Shown: positions 17,701 to 22,606 of the stretch, in pieces
Numbering within the stretch: the stretch's first letter is position 1
Layout of the letters: each line of letters starts with the position of its first letter
NCBI GenBank assembly: GCA_963743595.1
Contig: CAVURW010000069.1
Span: 1-22,606 of the forward strand
Origin: CAVURW01 sp963743595
Lineage (GTDB): Bacteria > Verrucomicrobiota > Verrucomicrobiia > Methylacidiphilales > UBA1321
DNA length: 22,606 nt
Direction of reading: 5' to 3'
Program-made: the position numbers and the translations under genes
Notes under the pieces: model-generated
What the model was told of the DNA's origin: nothing
What the model saw: only the letters and a program-made list of their open reading frames with translations
Databases searched by the model: none

Positions 17701-17903
17701 TCCAAGGCAAAGAAGCGGATGTTGTCATTTTTGTTCTGGGTGGCGATCCCTCCCGCCCTGGTGCGAAGGACTGGGCGGCCTCCAAACCAAACTTGGTCAA
17801 TGTCGCTGTCAGCCGGGCAAAACGGCGGATATATGTGGTCGGTAACCTACAAGAATGGAAAAAACGAAACTTCTTTAAGTTTTTGGCTTCCACGTTGACA
17901 TAA
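14739..17903 (+). CDS. UPF1-like superfamily 1 helicase/ATPase
   Basis: The protein has 1054 aa. An N-terminal region of about 340 residues has no recognised domain. The SF1 core is split: Walker A INGPPGTGKTTL at about residue 350-361, then a long Glu/Gln/Arg-rich coiled coil at about 510-690, then Walker B LFVDEAGQATPQSA at about 792 and motif III GDPLQLEPIV at about 819. Motif V/VI follow in GTIHQVQGKEADVVIFVLGG (about 981-1000) and NVAVSRAKRRIYVVGN (about 1020). The order and the DEAG and VSRAK forms fit the UPF1/DNA2-like group. Proteins of this type occur in defence islands and mobile elements, but no nuclease domain is present. The ATG at 14739 lacks a Shine-Dalgarno site. It is divergent from the HA-repeat gene. 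Confidence 0.85.
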   Translation: MLLESWPIREISALNISGPERRPTNGKNAERRRILDYWRSIELFSPQGVPKIEPQNYCPVYEVIDDNPPPWSEYHPHYQKRLGAGKVWKYSVSVGLVDMVQISSELEQCFGRDPESFDERPGGSFAVFSISMTDEPRPLLDTFVLSSAAWALGRLKNPGPINGDWLNGFDLAQDHLHKFISEVFSIESTDKEGLDLLKRHISIGRPMLLAALYQVLDRIVNFLSIGHLDVQRKLRVRCTPISKDKKYSDDLDALNSFFINDLDRVSRAVERDSCSMPLMSYLSSENEVAKIVRTDVRTPNPLQLCWTKLEPSRFPESKWPASGHHPLVYSQQIAVNELFHELTPGGLFAINGPPGTGKTTLLRDIIAGVITQRAKVLAQLKSPEEGFRDHCNWKSDYTRRISVLADSLTGFEMVVASSNNGAVENVTLELPALNAIDAKWLDETDYFRPFADRLLGKPSWGLIAAKLGNKENRGEFMSRFWFGDKAQNQEGFREFLVGFENGAQKIDWESCVRDFKHALAAEQRIRKERELVWQYCRTQEEIHNKRDEARNVFTDLESQTAVLQEESQALNAQQQMFRSEFEEAQARRVDHMALRPSFWHIVFTFGRAFREWTAEGAERKSAALAAEQNWKDAGQKWALKASDLQKALRSRETADGRIQAIEAELRHCESIIDRARSDLQQHFVLNSEWEQDESLREQSSPWADPKWTEARARVFVSALKLQKAFVLGNAKAFRQNFDALSDVLKGVVPYGAEKGALAAWNSLFLVVPVISTTFASFDRLLPFHGESSVGWLFVDEAGQATPQSAVGALWRSRRAVVVGDPLQLEPIVTMPFTAQGSLGSHFQVTEKWYTSKTSCQRLADIVNCIGTYISTNQEPLWVGSPLRVHRRCDNPMFNVSNTVGYNGTMVFGTGKRTPLSIGPSAWIHVESNVSESHWIPREGEVVSDLIRTLLGNGITENEIFLISPFKTVASRLKRLAPEGVSSGTIHQVQGKEADVVIFVLGGDPSRPGAKDWAASKPNLVNVAVSRAKRRIYVVGNLQEWKKRNFFKFLASTLT

Positions 17904-18320
17904 CCACAGCTGCCACGAAGTACTTGTAGTTCTCGAAAGCCGAAGATCTGTAGCCGGTGACACTCTTCTCGTTTCTAACGCTTTATTAGTGTCGGGGCTT
18001 AGTTCATTAGTATTTTTCCTGCAACGCTCCTTTAAGGAAAGGACTTGACTACCACGTGTATTAGTGGCGGCTGCTTAATTCCCGGAAGTTTCCGGACCAG
18101 GCTCAAGCTCGGGAATCGCGAATCCAAATTTCCATATCATCTGGTCTGTGATTGCGGGCCTTTAGCATCGAAATATCTGCTGAAGAAACTTCTGTGAGTG
18201 CCAAGCGGTTAGGTCAATCGGATTGATGTGTTATTTATCGCTCATTATCCCGCCAATCATGCGAATAGATTGACCCGGCAGGTCTTTCTGCAAACAGGTC
18301 TGAAATTTGTTATGCCGACG
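17904..18320. other. Non-coding stretch between convergent helicase and relaxase genes, with inverted repeats
   Basis: No gene is supportable. It contains CCGGAAGTTTCCGG (18082-18095), inside a wider TTCCCG...CGGGAA pair, and a nested repeat GGTCAATC (18212-18219) / GATTGACC (18268-18275) with inner GATTG (18221-18225) / CAATC (18254-18258). Neither is followed by a T tract, so they are not obvious terminators. Confidence 0.5.
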
Positions 18321-21300
18321 TTAGAACTCCAGCGTCTTGTCCTTCTGTTTTAGCTTGTTTTTCGATTTGATCTTCGGCGGTTCCAGTTCGATTTGATCGA
18401 GGACACTCATGCGTAGTTTTGGAGCAGGAATGTCAGCTTTTCTCTCGGAATGAGGGGTGGGAGGAATCACGGGAATGGGTACGGTGGTCTGGCGGGATGC
18501 TTTCAGTTCGATCTGAGCCAGGATGGTGCGCTTTCTGGCAATGATGTCTTCAGTGCTTTGTTGAGGACTGACGTGGGGTTGCTCTGTGAACGGCACAGGT
18601 GGCGCTTCGTACTTAAAATCGTCACCTCGCTTCAGCTCCAGGGCCGAAAGACGATTACCCAACCTGGAAGCGGCTCGCTCCAAGGCAACCGCATCTTCAG
18701 TGAACAATTTAAATTCCTGGCGATGGCGAGTTGCTACCATGTACATCGCTTGGCAGGTCGCCAAAGCCTGCGCTGAAAAGATACTTTCGTAGGCCCAAAC
18801 CCGGTCCGCCGTCATGCCTTGAGCGGGAATCGAGGTCGATACGTAGCCCTGGGCGATACGGCCATCGGTTTCGGCAAGCTTTAAGCCACTCTCAAAAACC
18901 AACGTTCCGTCGGCCAATCTTTCCACGACCTTTTGAACGGATCCGCGCTCAAAGATTTGCTTTTTGTGATACCTGCCTTTCACGCTCTCCACGACAACCT
19001 TTTCTTGTAGCCTGACTAAATCTCCAATAGCCACGGGCAAAGCTCGCAATTCGTAGACCTGATAGTGGCTCATCTGTTCCTTGGAAACATCAATTGATCT
19101 CGCAAAGCGACCCTGGACATCTGCCAATTTTAATACGCCCTTATCGATGCTGATCACGCGAAGTTTACCGCCCCCCTTCAAATCAGAGTGCCCTGCCTGA
19201 TTACGAACCTTGAGGGTCATCCCCACCCGGTAACAGTCGGGAGCATCTTGAAAGAATTGCGTGCCGTCGGAAAGCGTGGCCCCATCATCGAGAGCCCGCT
19301 GGCTCAAGACCTGATAATCGTTTTCGCCGATTTGACCCGCTTCTCTGCGACAGCGCCGGATGAACTCGGCAATTAAATCTCCCTGACGATGGGTGGACGA
19401 GACGACCAAAACCCGATCCCCATTAGCAAGCGCTTGCGTATATTCATGAGCCAGTCGCCCGACGCAATGATCTTCCTTGCTTTCCAACAGCCCGCCTCGT
19501 GTTCGGGTTTCCTTGCCTTCGATGAGGACACCCGCTTCTTTCATTTTGGCTAAAGCATCCGATACCCTCTTTTGCGACCAAGCAAGCGCGATTTCCTTGT
19601 CGGCTTCGTGCAACTGACGGCGATTGACCGACAATCGCTCCATTTCGAGTCCCAAGCCCAATTCCTGACGTAGCAACCGAACCCCGTCCACAGCTCCGAC
19701 TGCATGCTGCTGCGCCAAATCTCCTTGCAGGATGACTTTGCACTCTAACCTTTGAGCTAGTTTTAGAAGTTTGACCAGACTATCCCCGTCCAAAAGTGGA
19801 GCTTCATCAATTACCAAAACCTGTCCTTTTACCTTCTCCTGTAACCGCTCGTTCAACAACAGATGGCTCACCGTTTGGGCCTCTTCAAAATCGGCTCTGA
19901 GATTCACACGGGAGGCCGTTCCCGTCGGAGCAAAGGCATAGACTTCCCGACCTTGATCTCGAATATCCCGAGCCAGGATTTTCAGAAAGAAACTCTTTCC
20001 GGTGCCCGCCGCCCCTTCAATGAAGATCAGATCGGATGCAGCCCCCATCGCATACTCATAGGCCGCACGAAACTGTTGCCGGGATTGAAGCAGCGCTTCC
20101 AGAGAAAGGGTTTCGCCTCGGGAACGAGCTTCGGATAAAGCCTCTTCAATCTTGACTGGATCAAGACTCAATTCATCGGGAACCGATACGTTTGAGGAGA
20201 TCGGTTTGCCTTGGGATAACAACCGTTTGGCAACCGTCATCAGCTCATGTTCAATCTTCTGAGCCGCCCGATTGATAATCCAATCGGAATTATCTTTATC
20301 GCGGAACGTTTCATAGCGGGGACACTCGGCAATGACCGCTTCAACGATATGTTTACCGATCACTCCCCGGCCATACTTGAGTGTTTCCATTGCCAGCTTT
20401 CTGCGGGTGCAAACGGATTCGGTCATGAAGACAGAACTTTCAGCACTTTCTAGCGCTTTGCGGCCCAGTACCATCAGTTCATCCCGTAACAACATCGGGG
20501 CAAATTCACGGAGCGGATACCGAATGGTTAAACCTGCCTCGTCCAGCCGCCGTTTGGTTTCCCTGCGAAGTTCTTCCGTGCTGCAAACTACTTTCTTTGG
20601 ACGGGTATCGAGGACCGCCCGCTCCCGAAGTGCCCAGTCCGGTAGCCGGGGAAGTTCTCTTTTGAGTTCGGCAATGCGAGCCTGAACCGCCTTGGCCCGA
20701 GTACTGAACAGGTCAATCGCTCCAGATGGAACCTCAGCCACCTCAAACACCCCTGACTTACCGGTGACGGTGGTAAATCCCTTGCTCAAGAAATATTGGG
20801 CGACCCGTGCCTGAACCTCGCCGTCAAATTCCCGTCTGGCCTGAAACAATTTGCGGGCGTCCAGGGCGACGAACAGCCCCCGCTCGACGTCATAAGTGGA
20901 ATTCATGATCAGATTATGAAAATGGATGCCCGGTTCACCCAATCGATTGGTATCATGCTTGAACCGACCAATGAGCAGCTCCCCTGTAATCTTCTCGCGA
21001 ACCTCTCCCCCGCGCTGATCCCGGCAACCGGCTAACTGTTTTTCGATCCGGGCAAATTCCTCCGCCACGATATTTTCCAGGTCACGGGCAATTTGCGGAT
21101 TAAGTGCCGCTAAAATCATCACCGACTTACAGGGTGAATAGGTGAAATCGATGAACTTGATTTCGCTGCGCCGCATCCGGTCGCCCTCTGCACCGAGGAG
21201 ACTGAACTGACCCTTTAAAGCCACAAGCAGACTGTCCCGAGTGATTTCCCGGTCATCGATTCCCAGCCGCTTGGCCAGATTGCCCGACCACCTTCCCGGA

Positions 21301-21398
21301 GTCCGATCCTCCTGAGAATAGTAATCGCCCACTTGAAGATGGGTTTCAAAATAGGCCATCGCCGCATCGACCGACCGGCCTTTGTGACAACTGATCAC
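18321..21398 (-). CDS. MobF-family (TrwC/TraA-like) relaxase-helicase with C-terminal tail
   Basis: A relaxase of this kind nicks the transfer origin, stays bound to the 5' end and unwinds the plasmid or element for conjugation. I chose the GTG at 21398 (1025 aa) because AAAAGGGGG stands 3 nt before it and because the product then starts like MobF proteins; an in-frame GTG at 21503 would add 35 residues. Tyr16 and the pair Tyr26-Tyr27 are the candidate nicking tyrosines. The metal site is H148 (RFKHDTNR) with H159/H161 (GIHFHN). DFTYSPCKS at 84-92 is another family motif. The RecD2-like helicase has Walker A EGAAGTGKS (about 460) and Walker B VLVIDEAPLLD (about 525). The C-terminus is a Pro-rich linker with two copies of the tail motif, ending KTLEF. 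No transfer-channel genes are in the window. Confidence 0.9.
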   Translation of the reverse strand: MISCHKGRSVDAAMAYFETHLQVGDYYSQEDRTPGRWSGNLAKRLGIDDREITRDSLLVALKGQFSLLGAEGDRMRRSEIKFIDFTYSPCKSVMILAALNPQIARDLENIVAEEFARIEKQLAGCRDQRGGEVREKITGELLIGRFKHDTNRLGEPGIHFHNLIMNSTYDVERGLFVALDARKLFQARREFDGEVQARVAQYFLSKGFTTVTGKSGVFEVAEVPSGAIDLFSTRAKAVQARIAELKRELPRLPDWALRERAVLDTRPKKVVCSTEELRRETKRRLDEAGLTIRYPLREFAPMLLRDELMVLGRKALESAESSVFMTESVCTRRKLAMETLKYGRGVIGKHIVEAVIAECPRYETFRDKDNSDWIINRAAQKIEHELMTVAKRLLSQGKPISSNVSVPDELSLDPVKIEEALSEARSRGETLSLEALLQSRQQFRAAYEYAMGAASDLIFIEGAAGTGKSFFLKILARDIRDQGREVYAFAPTGTASRVNLRADFEEAQTVSHLLLNERLQEKVKGQVLVIDEAPLLDGDSLVKLLKLAQRLECKVILQGDLAQQHAVGAVDGVRLLRQELGLGLEMERLSVNRRQLHEADKEIALAWSQKRVSDALAKMKEAGVLIEGKETRTRGGLLESKEDHCVGRLAHEYTQALANGDRVLVVSSTHRQGDLIAEFIRRCRREAGQIGENDYQVLSQRALDDGATLSDGTQFFQDAPDCYRVGMTLKVRNQAGHSDLKGGGKLRVISIDKGVLKLADVQGRFARSIDVSKEQMSHYQVYELRALPVAIGDLVRLQEKVVVESVKGRYHKKQIFERGSVQKVVERLADGTLVFESGLKLAETDGRIAQGYVSTSIPAQGMTADRVWAYESIFSAQALATCQAMYMVATRHRQEFKLFTEDAVALERAASRLGNRLSALELKRGDDFKYEAPPVPFTEQPHVSPQQSTEDIIARKRTILAQIELKASRQTTVPIPVIPPTPHSERKADIPAPKLRMSVLDQIELEPPKIKSKNKLKQKDKTLEF
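18384..18523 (-). repeat. Duplicated tail motif in the relaxase C-terminus
   Basis: On the plus strand CAGTTCGATTTGATCGAGGA (18384-18403) and CAGTTCGATCTGAGCCAGGA (18504-18523) match at 16 of 20 positions, 120 bp (40 codons) apart and in the same frame. They encode VLDQIEL and ILAQIEL. Confidence 0.7.
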
Positions 21399-21694
21399 AA
21401 GCCCCCTTTTGTGGGAGACCCTGATTTCAATAGCTCGAATTGCATCAAGCCATTCCCGCACAGAAGCCCTCTCTACCGTGATGTCACCTGCCTCACCTGT
21501 CACATCGAGCCGACTTTTTTACCTCCAACTGAACAATGAAGGATGTGAAGCATGATGTGACTTTTAAGTAACAGAACAAAGACGAAACAAAACGTCCTCT
21601 GAAACTGGAGAGAAAGATGTTATTTGGGAGGTAAACACTTAGGTCGACCTTTATACAATATGCTTGATTAATGGCCCCTGTCGTCTAGGACCGA
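21399..21694. promoter_or_regulatory. Relaxase upstream region, candidate transfer origin/operator
   Basis: About 300 bp upstream of the relaxase. It holds GATGTGA at 21542-21548 and 21554-21560 (12-bp period) with the inverted copy GTCACATC at 21499-21506, two copies of TCACCTG (21484-21490, 21493-21499), a near-palindrome GTGATGTCAC (21478-21487) and the palindrome AGGTCGACCT (21641-21650). TTGTGA/TCACAA (21382-21400) spans the relaxase start. The origin of transfer of MobF systems is commonly next to the relaxase gene. No nic site can be proven from sequence. Confidence 0.35.
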
Positions 21695-22558
21695 ATGATG
21701 TCGCACGCTCTTCCCAAAGGTTCCGCAACGCGCTTGGCTTACCTCGGATTGTTTGGGCTTTTCTTGTTGGTTCTCTTGGTCTGGTCGAAGACGGGCGCGC
21801 AGGTGGCTTCCTCGTCTCCATTGATCGCGCTCTACCCGATGTCTGGGACTGATACGGTATTATCGGACACGTCTGGGAACAACCTCGACGGGACGTTAAC
21901 TAATTTCTCTAATCCTACTTTTGGATCCGGCCCGATCCAAAACACCAATTCGCTCGTTTTCACAAACAACGCTATAGCTTCCGTAGATCTTTCTCACAGT
22001 ACGGCATCGTTTTCGACCTTTACATTTGCCACCATTTTTCAAAGCACTGCGACTTTATCAAACGGTGTTCCACTTGCGACGGGAACCGATACGGCGGGTG
22101 ATTCTTGGGTCGTCCAGATGGGGACCAACGGCCAACCGACAGTGACATTGACCGATCCCAAAGGCAATCAACAGGTGGTTACCGGTTCGAACGCAATAAG
22201 CCTGTTAGATGGCAACTGGCATAGTATCATTTTGACGCTCAATTCGACAACGGCTCGGTTGTACACCGATAATATTGCCACGGAATCCGCTATCAAATGG
22301 TCCGCCGGTTCATCGAAACAGCTTTCGCTCGGTAGCGTTCAAGACGCTCCCTTTAAGTTGGGGCAAACGGTGCTGCTAGGAACCGCTTTGGACGCTAGCC
22401 AGGTTTCCGCGCTCGGCCTCACGTCGCCTTCCACAGCCGCAAATCTAACTCCCATCGCGTTCTCGTCGAACTCGAGCGGCTCAAAAACCACTTCATCAGC
22501 GACTTCTGCTTCGGGCAATGCCAGGCCAGGTAGTCAGCCGGTATTCACCCGCTTGTGA
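21695..22558 (+). CDS. Membrane-anchored LamG/concanavalin A-like domain protein
   Basis: The protein has 287 aa. Residues about 14-36 form a hydrophobic signal or anchor after a short basic N-terminus. Residues about 42-245 look like a LamG-type beta-sandwich: LIALYPMSGTDTVLSDTSGN and LDGTLTNFSNP match the start of such domains, and DGNWHSIILTLNSTTARLYTDN is the typical W-H-x-(V/I)-x-(L)-x-L-(N)...(L)-Y-x-(D)-(N) strand. The last 40 residues are Ser/Thr/Ala-rich and disordered. LamG-like domains bind carbohydrates or proteins outside the cell. The start has AGGA 4 nt upstream. It is complete within the window. It probably belongs to the host and not to the mobile region, though the border is not defined. 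Confidence 0.75.
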   Translation: MMSHALPKGSATRLAYLGLFGLFLLVLLVWSKTGAQVASSSPLIALYPMSGTDTVLSDTSGNNLDGTLTNFSNPTFGSGPIQNTNSLVFTNNAIASVDLSHSTASFSTFTFATIFQSTATLSNGVPLATGTDTAGDSWVVQMGTNGQPTVTLTDPKGNQQVVTGSNAISLLDGNWHSIILTLNSTTARLYTDNIATESAIKWSAGSSKQLSLGSVQDAPFKLGQTVLLGTALDASQVSALGLTSPSTAANLTPIAFSSNSSGSKTTSSATSASGNARPGSQPVFTRL

Positions 22559-22606
22559 GCGGCAATCTGTTTACAATTGTTGCCGGGAACAATCAGATCG
22601 TTCCGG
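22559..22606. other. Window end, no feature seen
   Basis: After the LamG-type gene only 48 bp remain. GCCGGGAACAATC resembles half of a hairpin, but the window ends before a partner could be judged. Confidence 0.3.

Noticed and set aside
21399..21503. Upstream GTG start for the relaxase
   Set aside because: The extra 35 residues do not fit the MobF N-terminus, while the GTG at 21398 has a strong Shine-Dalgarno site.

Overview
The window looks like a chromosomal segment of a Verrucomicrobiota-type bacterium. This rests on gene style (a Pta split into two proteins, weak Shine-Dalgarno use, a TPR protein with the LACYETQLG-type signature, long secreted LamG-like proteins) and not on any rRNA, so treat the placement as moderate inference. 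About 9 kb of ordinary housekeeping DNA (1-8840) is followed by a 12-13 kb accessory region (about 8841-21700) that carries a conjugation-type relaxase.

Housekeeping part. On the minus strand, pta (2576-3652), a DinB-like protein (1986-2579, ATGA-coupled to pta) and a BioD-like/DRTGG protein (680-1867) form an acetate-metabolism cluster, with a small lipoprotein beyond it (12-578). Then come a CAT-anticodon tRNA (3839-3911), a membrane-anchored DUF2726 nuclease-like protein, a metallo-beta-lactamase-fold protein, two tandem paralogous secreted/membrane-anchored proteins (5116-6624, minus) and typA/bipA (6972-8804, plus) behind a good sigma70-like promoter.

Accessory part. Two coiled-coil proteins, called here P1 (9411-11009) and P2 (11099-12186), form a minus-strand pair. 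They are followed by a frame-disrupted TPR gene (plus), a protein made of about six helicase-associated (HA) repeats (minus), a divergently transcribed UPF1-like SF1 helicase (plus) and a MobF-family relaxase-helicase (minus, 18321-21398). No type IV secretion channel, coupling protein or integrase gene is visible, so this is either part of a larger element or a mobilizable one. A membrane-anchored LamG-like protein (21695-22558) closes the window.

The most interesting signal is a shared C-terminal tail on the relaxase, P1 and P2: a proline-containing linker, then R-x-S-(V/F)-(L/M)-D-(E/Q)-I-(D/E), then a Lys-rich stretch, then an ending of the form (K/R)-x-L-(E/D). In P2 the tail is not in the main reading frame. 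It is reached by a -1 shift at an in-frame A_AAT_TTA heptamer, with an 11-bp stem-loop 8 nt downstream and the 0-frame stop just after the stem. This layout matches a programmed -1 frameshift that would make tailed and untailed P2. I infer, without proof, that the tail is a docking or translocation signal for a conjugation-linked set of proteins.
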